Notes under the pieces: model-generated
The model's database searches: none
Seen by the model: the letters and a program-made list of their open reading frames with translations, nothing else
Told to the model about the DNA's origin: nothing
Shown here: positions 7,887-15,581 of the stretch, in pieces
How positions within the stretch are numbered: position 1 is the stretch's first letter
Layout of the letters: each line of letters starts with the position of its first letter
Program-made: the position numbers and the translations under genes
NCBI GenBank assembly: GCA_013285685.1
Contig: JABDHD010000022.1
Coordinates: 1-44,214 of the forward strand
DNA length: 44,214 nt
Reading direction: 5' to 3'
Origin: Bacteroidota bacterium
Lineage (GTDB): Bacteria > Bacteroidota > Bacteroidia > Sphingobacteriales > Sphingobacteriaceae

Positions 7887-8633
7887 ATGAAGACAGAAAA
7901 AATAGCCGTTTTAATTGATGGCGATAATGCACAGGCCAAATTGCTGAAGGCGATAATGGAAGAAGTAGCAAAGTACGGCAAGGTGACGATAAGACGCATT
8001 TATGGCGACTGGACACAAACGCACATGAACAGCTGGAAGGACCTGCTGAATGAGCTGAGCTTTACACCGATACAAAAATTCAGCTATACCACGGGCAAAA
8101 ATTCTACAGACAGCGCGCTGATCATCGATGCAATGGATATTTTGCATAGCGGCGTTACGGATGGGTTTTGCATTGTTTCCAGCGACAGTGACTATACCGG
8201 GCTGGCCAAACGGATACGGGAAGAGGGCGTGTTTGTGATGGGTGTGGGCGAAAAGAAGACACCGGCAGCTTTTGTCCGGTCGTGTGAGGTATTTACGTTT
8301 TACGAAAATATTGTGCAGGAGCCTATACTGGAGAAAGCGATCACCACGCCAAAAGCCAGGAAAGAGGTTTCGAAACCCGAGACGCCGAAGTTTCCGCCGG
8401 TAGATCTTAAACTGGTAGACAAAGCCTATTTTATGTCTAATTCAGAGGACGCGGGCATATTTGTTTCATCGATGGGCACCAACCTGCGCAAGATCGATTC
8501 CAGCTTCGACCCCCGGGCGCATGGTTTTGCCAACTTAACCCGGCTGCTGGAAAGCTTGCGGGAGTATGAGATCACCCGCGTGGAAAGCGGCGGGTTTACG
8601 CATCCGTTTGCGAAGCGGAAGAAGAAGGTATAG
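7887..8633 (+). CDS. NYN-domain RNase-like protein with C-terminal OST-HTH/LOTUS domain
   Basis: 248 residues. The NYN (PIN-like) nuclease domain covers about 5-145, with acidic residues in VLIDGDNA (Asp11, Asp13), in STDSALIIDAMD and in VSSDSDYTGLA. A Pro/Lys-rich linker leads to an OST-HTH (LOTUS) winged helix at about 165-240, a predicted RNA-binding module. The LabA/DUF88-type arrangement is common in bacteria and is thought to act on RNA, but no substrate is assigned. It is divergent from the HYC_CC_PP gene with about 100 bp between them. Confidence 0.88.
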   Translation: MKTEKIAVLIDGDNAQAKLLKAIMEEVAKYGKVTIRRIYGDWTQTHMNSWKDLLNELSFTPIQKFSYTTGKNSTDSALIIDAMDILHSGVTDGFCIVSSDSDYTGLAKRIREEGVFVMGVGEKKTPAAFVRSCEVFTFYENIVQEPILEKAITTPKARKEVSKPETPKFPPVDLKLVDKAYFMSNSEDAGIFVSSMGTNLRKIDSSFDPRAHGFANLTRLLESLREYEITRVESGGFTHPFAKRKKKV

Positions 8634-8649
8634 CGCGCCTGGCGCGTGG

Positions 8650-8697
8650 TTTTTACCACAGAGGCCACTGAGGGGATGCACAGAGGGCACAAAGCTT
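8650..8697. repeat. ACCACAGAGG-type intergenic repeat
   Basis: The sequence contains ACCACAGAGGCCACTGAGG and CACAGAGGGCACAAAGC, a degenerate iteration seen again at 28067-28111 and, in the opposite orientation, at 42122-42152. It lies between the convergent NYN and Fic genes and codes for nothing. Confidence 0.55.
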
Positions 8698-8715
8698 TTT
8701 TGGCGTGTAGATGTG

Positions 8716-9495
8716 CTACATACTTTCCGGCAGCATTAAACAAAATGGCAATGCCCGGCCGTAATCCAGCAGCTCATATTCCAGACCCAATACCCTGATG
8801 TTTTTGTAATACGCGGCATGTTGGGTATAATACATTTTTTCAGACTGCAGGTACCATGCTTTTTGTCCCAGCTTTTGCGCCAGGAACCATTTTTCGAGCA
8901 GCCGGGCCGACCGGCCGTTGCCATCATCGAAGGGGTGGATTTTTACAAATACAAGGTGGATCATAGCGGCGAAAAAAAAGGTCTCTTCAACGGTCAAACC
9001 GGCGCTTAACAATTTTTCGATATCACCATAAAGTTTTTGCATCTCTTCGGGTACCTTTGCCGGCGCACAGGCAACGTATTCAATTCTTCCATCGGGCGTC
9101 ATCACATACATCATCCCGCCGCGAATTTTGCCGCGCTGCTGTTTTCGCAGGATGTGGCTGGTAATAATTGCATGCGCCTCCGATACATTGACTTTATTCA
9201 GCTCATTTTGCTGTGCAAAAAGGTATGCCTCGTAAAGGTCGTCGATCTTTCGGGTATAGTCGGGCAGAAATTTTATGCCCAGCATTTTATGTTTCAGGTA
9301 AGAATCCAACTCGATCTCTTCGCCTTCGATTTTTGAAGAAAAGACGGCTGATACGGAAGTATAAAAGCTGAACGTTTTTACGGACAGCTCGCTATCTGTT
9401 AAATTTTCGAACTTTCCCGTTGCCGACCGATCGGATTGTGCTATGTATTGTTCTAACAAGCCGGCGGGTAATATTTGAAGATGAATGTCCTCCAT
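8716..9495 (-). CDS. Fic-domain protein, probable AMPylase with N-terminal autoinhibitory motif
   Basis: 259 residues. The Fic core motif HPFDDGNGR lies at 187-195 and is complete, so nucleotide transfer (normally AMP onto a hydroxyl side chain) is expected. An N-terminal Fic_N-like region carries the inhibitory motif S-x3-E-G at 53-58 (SSKIEG), which marks a class II, self-inhibited Fic enzyme. There is no antitoxin gene beside it and no added DNA-binding domain. The target is unknown; most housekeeping-type Fic proteins of this layout are not toxin-antitoxin pairs. Confidence 0.9.
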   Translation of the reverse strand: MEDIHLQILPAGLLEQYIAQSDRSATGKFENLTDSELSVKTFSFYTSVSAVFSSKIEGEEIELDSYLKHKMLGIKFLPDYTRKIDDLYEAYLFAQQNELNKVNVSEAHAIITSHILRKQQRGKIRGGMMYVMTPDGRIEYVACAPAKVPEEMQKLYGDIEKLLSAGLTVEETFFFAAMIHLVFVKIHPFDDGNGRSARLLEKWFLAQKLGQKAWYLQSEKMYYTQHAAYYKNIRVLGLEYELLDYGRALPFCLMLPESM

Positions 9496-9639
9496 TGTAG
9501 CGAAGCGCTAATGTAGCGGTTTTATCTCAATGCCATGTCGAGGTTTTTTTTGTTGAGGATAATTCCATTGGCTTTTATAATTTTGACGATGAGTTTTAAG
9601 CCCGTTTTACGAGTTAAAAACGTTTAAACACTAACGCTG

Positions 9640-10209
9640 ATGTATTTATTTTTCGACACGGAAACCACAGGTCTGCCTAAAAATTATAAAACACCTGTTT
9701 CGGATTTGAATAACTGGCCGCGAATGGTGCAAATTGCCTGGCTGATGTATAATAAGGATGGTAATTTGATGGCCCAGGAGAACCATGTGATCAAACCTGT
9801 CGGTTTTACTATTCCGGTTGCTGCATCAACGCTTCACGGCGTAACCACTAAAAAGGCACAGGAATCAGGCGCTGACCTTGCAAGCGTACTAACGAACTTT
9901 GCTGATCATATAGCAGGCTCACAATATCTTATTGCACATAATATCGGTTTTGATAAAAATATCGTCGGCGCTGAATTCCTGAGAAACAGGATGAAAAATG
10001 CGATTTTGGGTAAAACTTTATTGTGTACGATGGAAAGCGGCAAAAATCACTGTGCAATAAGGACATCTTACGGATTAAAGTCACCAAGGCTTACTGAATT
10101 GCACTATAAATTGTTCGGCCGTTCTTTTGACGGCGCTCATAATGCTTTGACCGATATCACCATGACGGCAAAATGCTTTTGGGAAATGCGAAAAAAAGGA
10201 TTGATTTGA
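9640..10209 (+). CDS. DnaQ-like 3'-5' exonuclease (DEDDh)
   Basis: 189 residues forming a single RNase H-fold exonuclease domain. All five catalytic positions are visible: Asp6 and Glu8 in FDTETTG, Asp105 in AHNIGFD, and His167 with Asp172 in HNALTD. It has no polymerase or helicase part, so it is a stand-alone exonuclease such as those used in repair or RNA turnover. A -7-like TAATTTTG at 9578-9585 lies 55 bp upstream without a convincing -33 box. Confidence 0.9.
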   Translation: MYLFFDTETTGLPKNYKTPVSDLNNWPRMVQIAWLMYNKDGNLMAQENHVIKPVGFTIPVAASTLHGVTTKKAQESGADLASVLTNFADHIAGSQYLIAHNIGFDKNIVGAEFLRNRMKNAILGKTLLCTMESGKNHCAIRTSYGLKSPRLTELHYKLFGRSFDGAHNALTDITMTAKCFWEMRKKGLI

Positions 10210-10264
10210 ATCCAGGCATTTTTTGAACTGCAACCCGGAGTCGCCCGGTATTTGTTCCTCAAAC

Positions 10265-10843
10265 CTAAGGCGCGACCTTTTGATCCACCGCCCGGTTATA
10301 GGCTTCCATCCGGAATGTTTGCACGTAAGCGGAATCGCTGAGCATGGACGGGTCAGATGCGTTGGCGGCGGCAGGCTTAAAATAGTCGGACTTAGCGGGG
10401 AATTTTTCCTTTTTAAACCTTGCCAGCAGCGGTTTTGACAGATCAAAGCGCTGTGCATCCTTCCGGGCTATGTCTTTTATAGGGTCGGAGTAACCGGCAT
10501 CAGGATGGCGCGGCATAAGGTTTGACGGCAGCAGTGGATGAAAGCTTTTTTCGTCGAGCGCCTGGTCAAAGGCTACCAGCTTATATGTTTTTACGAAAAG
10601 CGAGTCCGTAGTGAGCACTTTGGGAACACGTGCATCCGGTTTAAAATAATCGGAAGTTGCCGGGAAATGTTCAGCGTGGAATTTTTCCAGTTCCTTGTCC
10701 CTCAGCCTGAACCCGGCTCCGTAACGGTGGGCAGCGTTAATCACTTCAGTAGAGTCTTCGTGGGTTTTATGCTGGGCGTTGGCTTTTTGTACTAAGCAAG
10801 CAGCGGTTGCCAGCAGTATTAATAGGATTTTTTTTATGCTCAT
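10265..10843 (-). CDS. secreted hypothetical protein with two internal repeats
   Basis: 192 residues with a signal peptide (cleavage near KANAQ, about residue 24). The mature part consists of two diverged copies of a roughly 55-residue unit: a basic helix, then FPA-SDYFKP, then DSLFVKTYKLVAFDQALDEK in the first and DSAYVQTFRMEAYNRAVDQK in the second. No catalytic motif is visible and I do not recognise the family. It is convergent with the exonuclease gene. Confidence 0.7.
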   Translation of the reverse strand: MSIKKILLILLATAACLVQKANAQHKTHEDSTEVINAAHRYGAGFRLRDKELEKFHAEHFPATSDYFKPDARVPKVLTTDSLFVKTYKLVAFDQALDEKSFHPLLPSNLMPRHPDAGYSDPIKDIARKDAQRFDLSKPLLARFKKEKFPAKSDYFKPAAANASDPSMLSDSAYVQTFRMEAYNRAVDQKVAP

Positions 10844-10995
10844 GGCTAAGGATTTGATAAATCGGAGGCGGTTACACGTCCCCGTTAAAAATACGGTTTG
10901 GATAGGAAAAACGCTACAGGGGGGTATTTAATCTGTTGTATATTGCCGGGGTGCTCGAATTTAGTACTGGCATCCGCCGAAGAAACTGGCGAAAA

Positions 10996-11019
10996 GGTGT
11001 CTGTGGGAACACAGACACC
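10996..11019. repeat. perfect 10-bp stem-loop in the DUF1080 gene leader
   Basis: GGTGTCTGTG, loop GGAA, CACAGACACC: a perfect stem 77 bp before the DUF1080 start codon. No T tract follows, so it is more likely an intergenic repeat or leader structure than a terminator. Confidence 0.5.
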
Positions 11020-11095
11020 GGGAAATCGCTTTTGTAAATATTCCCCAAATAGTCTTAGCTTTAAACCTGCTTACATTATAACAAAAACCGGAGTT

Positions 11096-11731
11096 ATGAA
11101 AAAAATCCTTGTCGGCTTTATTGCCCTTAGCCTGCTGAGCTTCTCGGCCTCAAAACGTCATTTGCAGGATGGCTGGATATCCCTGTTTGACGGCAAAACG
11201 CTGAATAACTGGAAAGTGGGCGACAACGCCGAGACGTTTTCGGTTGATAGCGGTCATATAGTTGTCCACGGGAAAACCGCGCACCTGTTTTACGATGGCC
11301 CGGTAATGGACCATAACTTTAAAAATTTTGAATTTAAGGCCGATGTGATGACGCACAAGGGGACCAACTCGGGCATTTATATTCATACGGCTTACCAGCA
11401 GGGCGGGTGGCCTTCAAAAGGCTACGAAGTTCAGGTAAACAATACGCATACCGACTGGATACGCACCGGCAGCCTGTACGGCTTTGTAAATATTAAGGAA
11501 GTGTATGTAAAGGATAACGAATGGTTTACCATGTACATCACCGTTCAGGGCAAAAGGGTGATTGTAAAACTAAACGACAAGGTGGTGCTGGATTATACCG
11601 AGCCCGATAATGTAAAACGAAACCCCGGCGATGAGCAGCGCATACTGTCCAGCGGCACCTTTGCCCTGCAGGGGCATGACCCGAATAGCCTGACTTATTT
11701 TAAAAACATCATGGTAAAGCCGCTTCCGTAA
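11096..11731 (+). CDS. DUF1080 (3-keto-disaccharide hydrolase family) secreted protein
   Basis: 211 residues from the ATG at 11096, which is followed directly by a signal peptide (hydrophobic 4-18). An upstream in-frame start at 10898 would add 66 residues spanning the hairpin at 10996-11019 and is unlikely. The mature protein is a concanavalin-like fold beginning GWISLFDGKTLNNWK, with the family landmarks SGIYIHT, GYEVQVNNTH and IMVKPL. Members act on 3-keto-glycosides or bind glycans in the periplasm. It is a single gene with its own leader. Confidence 0.88.
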   Translation: MKKILVGFIALSLLSFSASKRHLQDGWISLFDGKTLNNWKVGDNAETFSVDSGHIVVHGKTAHLFYDGPVMDHNFKNFEFKADVMTHKGTNSGIYIHTAYQQGGWPSKGYEVQVNNTHTDWIRTGSLYGFVNIKEVYVKDNEWFTMYITVQGKRVIVKLNDKVVLDYTEPDNVKRNPGDEQRILSSGTFALQGHDPNSLTYFKNIMVKPLP

Positions 11732-11936
11732 AACGCAGGCTGCCGGGGCCTCTGGAGAGTGCCAGGGCGCCGGCTTACGCTATCTTCAACTATATTGGCG
11801 CTTCCGATGGTGTTCCGCTGCGCCATTCTCACTTTATTTTTCGTTTTGCGAACAAAGTTTACCACTTCGCAAAATAACGTGCGGCTGTCTCAAAAAAAAT
11901 AGCCTATGCCCCCCTCAAAAAAAAAATTAAAAAAAA

Positions 11937-11983
11937 TTTGCGTAGTTAAATAACTACATTTAAATTTGTAGTCAAATAGCTAC
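11937..11983 (+). promoter_or_regulatory. promoter with two operator-like palindromes upstream of the arsR-type gene
   Basis: TTTG (11937-11940), 20 bases, then TAAATTTG (11961-11968) is an exact Bacteroidota promoter. GTAGTTAAATAACTAC (11942-11957) is a perfect palindrome filling the spacer. GTAGTCAAATAGCTAC (11968-11983), an imperfect second copy, begins at the last base of the -7 box and covers the start site. Centre-to-centre spacing is 26 bp. This is the layout expected for autorepression by the ArsR protein that starts at 11987. Confidence 0.78.
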
Positions 11984-11986
11984 ACA

Positions 11987-12316
11987 ATGAATTTAAGACG
12001 AGACGTATTTCAAGCGATAGCCGACCCGACCAGGAGGGCTATATTGCTGCTGGTTGCTTCGCAGGGCCTTACAGCGGGCGCTATAGCTGCAAATTTCGAC
12101 ACAGCCCGGCCGACCGTTTCAAAACACCTGCAAATACTTACTGAGTGCGAATTGTTGGCGCAAAGGCAAACCGGCAGGGAAATTTACTATTACATCAATG
12201 CAAAAAAAATGAAACAAGTAGCTGACTTTATCGAGCCATTCCGTAAAATGTGGGACGACAGGTTTAACGTATTGGAGGCTGTAATGAAAGCATACCAAAA
12301 GAAAGACCAACACTAA
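11987..12316 (+). CDS. ArsR-family HTH transcriptional regulator
   Basis: 109 residues with the family pattern: [15 protein letters not shown] at the N-terminus, a recognition helix in [12 protein letters not shown] (about 39-51), and the wing REIYYYIN. No cysteine metal site of the classical arsenic type is present; the only Cys lies in LTECELL. It belongs to the ArsR group that accompanies SRPBCC genes rather than arsenic genes. The SRPBCC gene is next, 132 bp downstream across a repeat. Confidence 0.9.
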   Translation: MNLRRDVFQAIADPTRRAILLLVASQGLTAGAIAANFDTARPTVSKHLQILTECELLAQRQTGREIYYYINAKKMKQVADFIEPFRKMWDDRFNVLEAVMKAYQKKDQH

Positions 12317-12432
12317 TTTAATCAACACGAATTTTCACTAATGAAGACGAATTTCACGAATTGATTTCTGGTGCTTATTCGTGTAATTCGAAAAAATTCG
12401 TGGGCATTCGTGTCATATGGCATTCGTGTTAT
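12313..12432. repeat. iterated ACGAATT repeat between the regulator and SRPBCC genes
   Basis: Repeated and inverted copies of ACGAATTTCACGAATT and ATTCGTG fill almost the whole gap between the ArsR and SRPBCC genes. The same unit occurs at 25557-25605. The start predicted at 12371 for the next gene would translate this repeat, which argues against it. Confidence 0.65.
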
Positions 12433-12448
12433 TAAATATTTAAATATT

Positions 12449-12916
12449 ATGGAACGGAAAACGAAGATCAACGCCGAAGACGGCAAACAGGACATTGTGA
12501 TCACCCGGGAATTTGACCTGCCATTGGAATTACTTTTCAGGGCGTTTGCAGAGCCCGAACTTGTTGCGCAATGGATGGGGACAAAAGTGCTGAAACTGGA
12601 ATGTAAAAAACATGGGAGTTACCTGTTTGAAACATGCGACCCTAAAGGAAACGTGGCATTCCAGGCAAATGGCGTATTCCATGAGTTTATCCCCAACCGG
12701 AAGATCACCCGGACATTTGAAATGGATAACGTGCCGTTCGGCGTTCAGCTGGAGATAACCGAATTTGAAAAACTGACCGACGACACCAGCAAACTAAGTA
12801 TGCATGTGATATACGAGTCGCCCGCCCAGCGCGACGAGCTGCTGAAACTGCCCTTTGCGCAGGGCTTAAACTATGCGCATAACCGGTTACAGGATTTTAT
12901 GAACAAACTAAAATAA
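12449..12916 (+). CDS. SRPBCC (AHSA1-like) domain protein
   Basis: 155 residues from the ATG at 12449; the longer in-frame start at 12371 lies in the ACGAATT repeat. A single SRPBCC/AHSA1 fold is recognised by ITREFDLPLELLFRAF at the start, PELVAQWMG near 45, and the closing helix FAQGLNYAHNRLQDFM. The fold binds hydrophobic ligands, and in this ArsR-linked group the role is not known. DoxX and VOC genes follow in the same direction 7 bp and 477 bp later. Confidence 0.88.
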   Translation: MERKTKINAEDGKQDIVITREFDLPLELLFRAFAEPELVAQWMGTKVLKLECKKHGSYLFETCDPKGNVAFQANGVFHEFIPNRKITRTFEMDNVPFGVQLEITEFEKLTDDTSKLSMHVIYESPAQRDELLKLPFAQGLNYAHNRLQDFMNKLK

Positions 12917-12923
12917 AAAAACA

Positions 12924-13304
12924 ATGGAAAAGAGAAAGCTAATTTGGTATTGGATAATTACGGGGTTATTATCCTTTTGTATTTTTTTTGGAGGGCTGTT
13001 CCAGACGCTGCAGTTACAGGGCGTAATACAGGGCTTTAAGCCTTTGGGGTACCCAACCTACTTTATTTCGCTCATCGGCATATGGAAGGTATTGGGCGTA
13101 TTTGCCATACTGGTACCGGGATTTAAATTGCTGAAAGAATGGGCCTATGCGGGTATATTTTTCGCCATGACAGGCGCTGTCATCTCGCACCTGGCAAGCA
13201 ATGATATTCATCCGCAAATAATTGCCCCATTTGTGCTGGCGATTTTTACAGTGCTGTCATGGTATTTAAGACCCGCGAACAGAAAAATTATAGCTGTTAA
13301 TTAA
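12924..13304 (+). CDS. DoxX-like four-helix membrane protein
   Basis: 126 residues with four predicted membrane helices (about 10-28, 52-70, 77-93, 101-118). It carries the DoxX-like landmarks LGYPTYF, IWKVLGVFAIL and KEWAYAGIFF. It starts 7 bp after the SRPBCC stop and is clearly in the same operon. The gene at 37435-37815 is a paralogue of the same length. The biochemical role of small DoxX proteins is not settled; some take part in redox or quinone processes. Confidence 0.85.
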   Translation: MEKRKLIWYWIITGLLSFCIFFGGLFQTLQLQGVIQGFKPLGYPTYFISLIGIWKVLGVFAILVPGFKLLKEWAYAGIFFAMTGAVISHLASNDIHPQIIAPFVLAIFTVLSWYLRPANRKIIAVN

Positions 13305-13393
13305 CCACGAGCGCTGAAATGGCTTTGCAGCGTCTTTTGGACTCTACTGACTTTCGGACTAAAAAAATTTATTAACCATAAAAAACAAAAATC

Positions 13394-13831
13394 ATGGCAA
13401 GCGTAGCAATTTATTTAAACTTCCAGGGCAATGCCGAAGAAGCGATCAATCATTACAAAAAAGTTTTCGGGACAGAATTTTCTAACCCGCTGGTACGGTT
13501 CAAAGACGCGCCGTCCAACCCCGCCGCCCCACCGTTGCCGGAAGCCGACCAAAACAAAGTAGCACATGTAGCCCTGCCCATACCTGGCGGCGTTCAAATA
13601 ATGGCAGCCGACATGCTGGAAAGCATGGGACAAAAATTAATTGCGGGAAATAATTTTACTATCTACCTGAGCCCCGACACCACAGAAGAAGCCGACAAAT
13701 TGTATAGCGGGCTGTCGGAAGGCGGAACAGACGGCATAGCGCCGCATGACGAGTTTTGGGGATACTGGGGTAGCTGCAAAGACCGCTTTGGCATCAGCTG
13801 GATGTTCAATATTCTTAAGCAGACCTGGTAG
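13394..13831 (+). CDS. VOC-family (PhnB/glyoxalase-like) protein
   Basis: 145 residues with the PhnB-type opening: a strand with YLNFQGNAEEAINHYKKVFG, split here as strand plus helix. A second half includes NNFTIYLSPDT and the closing DEFWGYWGSCKDRFGISWM. Such proteins are vicinal-oxygen-chelate folds, often of unknown substrate. It lies 89 bp after the DoxX gene on the same strand, and a 10-bp hairpin follows at 13864-13890. Confidence 0.88.
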   Translation: MASVAIYLNFQGNAEEAINHYKKVFGTEFSNPLVRFKDAPSNPAAPPLPEADQNKVAHVALPIPGGVQIMAADMLESMGQKLIAGNNFTIYLSPDTTEEADKLYSGLSEGGTDGIAPHDEFWGYWGSCKDRFGISWMFNILKQTW

Positions 13832-13863
13832 AAATTCAACGGCGTAAAAAAAAGTAAATTCGG

Positions 13864-13890
13864 GGCTTGTTGAAGGTAAATCAACAAGCC
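13864..13890 (+). terminator. hairpin after the VOC gene, possible terminator
   Basis: GGCTTGTTGA and TCAACAAGCC form a perfect 10-bp stem around a 7-base loop, 32 bases past the VOC stop. The tail TCAAACATTTT is a weak T tract. Confidence 0.5.
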
Positions 13891-13976
13891 TCAAACATTT
13901 TATAACTTTACGGTGTCGTCAGAAAACAGCCCCGCTGAATTATCGGAACTGATGTTGCATAAAATAATTTACGATC

Positions 13977-14567
13977 ATGCAGAATACAACGAATCCAAAG
14001 GTTGACTGGTTTTTTAATAAAGCCACGCCCTGGCAGGAAGAATACACCAAATTGAGAATGATCGCCCTTGACTGCGGGCTGACGGAAGAATTGAAGTGGG
14101 GTTGTCCCTGCTACACGCTCGATGGGAAAAATATCGTATTGATACACGGTTTTAAGGAATATTGCGCCTACCTTTTTTTTAAAGGCGCCTTGTTAAATGA
14201 TGCCAATGATATCCTGATCCAGCAGACAAAGGATGTGCAGTCGCCCCGCCAGGTACGGTTCGCCAATGTGCTGGAAATAGTGGAGCTGGAGCCCGTATTG
14301 AAGGCTTACATACACGAGGCTATTGAAGTTGAAAAAGCCGGTTTAAAAATCGTGCCCAAAACCACCGCCGAGTACGATGTCCCTGCAGAGTTTCAAAGTA
14401 AACTGGACCGGATCCCTGCCCTGAAAACCGCTTTTGAGGCATTAACGCCGGGTCGGCAGCGGGGATACCTGTATTATTTTTCTCAGCCAAAAACAGCCAA
14501 AACCCGCGAGGCAAGGGTTGAAAAATATATACCGCAAATTTTGGATGGTAAGGGAGTGGATGATTAG
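13977..14567 (+). CDS. YdeI/DUF1801-family protein, copy 1
   Basis: 196 residues. The first part is a DUF1801-type domain (DWFFNKATPWQEEYTKLR, CGLTEELKW, PCYTLDGKNIVLI). The second is the YdeI C-terminal domain with VPAEFQSKLD, ALTPGRQRGYLYYFSQPK, TREARVEKYIPQI. A paralogue of equal length lies at 20899-21489. No enzyme activity is established for the family. It is separated from the ArsR operon by a hairpin. Confidence 0.85.
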   Translation: MQNTTNPKVDWFFNKATPWQEEYTKLRMIALDCGLTEELKWGCPCYTLDGKNIVLIHGFKEYCAYLFFKGALLNDANDILIQQTKDVQSPRQVRFANVLEIVELEPVLKAYIHEAIEVEKAGLKIVPKTTAEYDVPAEFQSKLDRIPALKTAFEALTPGRQRGYLYYFSQPKTAKTREARVEKYIPQILDGKGVDD

Positions 14568-14630
14568 TTTGCTTGACAGGAAAATCAAGCAGAATAATTC
14601 ATACCTTCACTTACTACAATCTTTAGACAT

Positions 14631-15350
14631 ATGCCTAAACTTTTTTTTGCTGCCCTTTTATTGATGATTATTGCCTTGTCATTTAAAGCCCACACCTGGA
14701 ATCGAGATGACGCAATTTCAAGTGTGGCGGCCAGGCCGCGGGTTCAACACGACAGAAACACCGACACCTTAAAAAACGTTCTCAAGCAAAACCTTGATTT
14801 TTTTGCCAAACGCTTGCTTAAGGGGCATAAGGGGGTTATCCAAAATTATGCAAGGAAATATCAAAAAAATACATGTGGAATACTTACATATCAGGACAGC
14901 AGTTTAAAAGCAAACTTTGAAGGCGTTAAAGCAATAAAAGGTATCTTCATCAATAAAAAAGCCGATACCGTTTTTGTAATGCCGCCATTCAATTATTGTG
15001 ACGATGGAGAATCTTACTGTTTTTATAACAAGGCGCTGCCGCGATTATATACCGGTTCCTATTGCTGCCATCCAGCTAATTTCTTTGTGTTGCCAGATAT
15101 CGACGAAGATGGTGTAAGGGAGATAGGTATTTATTATTCGTCTTGCGCAAGCCGTTTCAAAGCATTAAAAATTTATAGTATGAAAGGCGGCCGTTGGAAA
15201 GAAATTGCATCATCAACGTTCGATATTGATATGAAGGATCCGGACAAAACCCAGTTCGATACGCTGGTAAGGAAGATATCAAAAGGCAAATTTAAAATAT
15301 GCGATTTTGCCAATGGGAAAACCGAATGGAACACAGTGGTGATGAGGTAA
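14631..15350 (+). CDS. secreted hypothetical protein
   Basis: 239 residues with an N-terminal hydrophobic segment (3-18) that is a signal peptide or anchor. The mature part is Cys-rich in the middle (NYCDDGESYCF, YTGSYCCHPANF) and has an Asp-rich calcium-like turn, LPDIDEDGVREIG, reminiscent of FG-GAP/VCBS repeats. I do not recognise the family. It stands alone, 64 bp after the YdeI gene, and its stop is 231 bp from the convergent metallopeptidase-like gene. Confidence 0.65.
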   Translation: MPKLFFAALLLMIIALSFKAHTWNRDDAISSVAARPRVQHDRNTDTLKNVLKQNLDFFAKRLLKGHKGVIQNYARKYQKNTCGILTYQDSSLKANFEGVKAIKGIFINKKADTVFVMPPFNYCDDGESYCFYNKALPRLYTGSYCCHPANFFVLPDIDEDGVREIGIYYSSCASRFKALKIYSMKGGRWKEIASSTFDIDMKDPDKTQFDTLVRKISKGKFKICDFANGKTEWNTVVMR

Positions 15351-15581
15351 TAATTTTTCCGTATCAGCAGAGTCTCTCGCAGATTTAGGTCTTCCAATAA
15401 AATCAAGACGCGTATATTGCTCCATCACCGTCAATTCGGTAACCACCAAACGTTCCCATGGAACGTGAAATAGGTTTTTTGATCGATTCCGTCCTTCTGC
15501 ACGGCATAGTGGAGCGCAAAATTTCGGTCCCAGAAAACAAATTATTCGAGAAAAAGCTGATAGCATTAATAATATCCCCAA

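Noticed and set aside
8716..9495. Fic gene as a toxin of a toxin-antitoxin pair
   Set aside because: The inhibitory S-x3-E-G motif is inside the same protein and no small antitoxin gene is adjacent.
10898..11095. Longer start of the DUF1080 gene
   Set aside because: The extension translates a hairpin leader, whereas a normal signal peptide begins at 11096.
12371..12448. Longer start of the SRPBCC gene
   Set aside because: The added 26 residues are a translation of the ACGAATT intergenic repeat.
15279..15581. 100-codon minus-strand frame between two hypothetical genes
   Set aside because: It overlaps the 3' end of the secreted protein gene and has no recognisable motif; it could be a relic, but I cannot support it.
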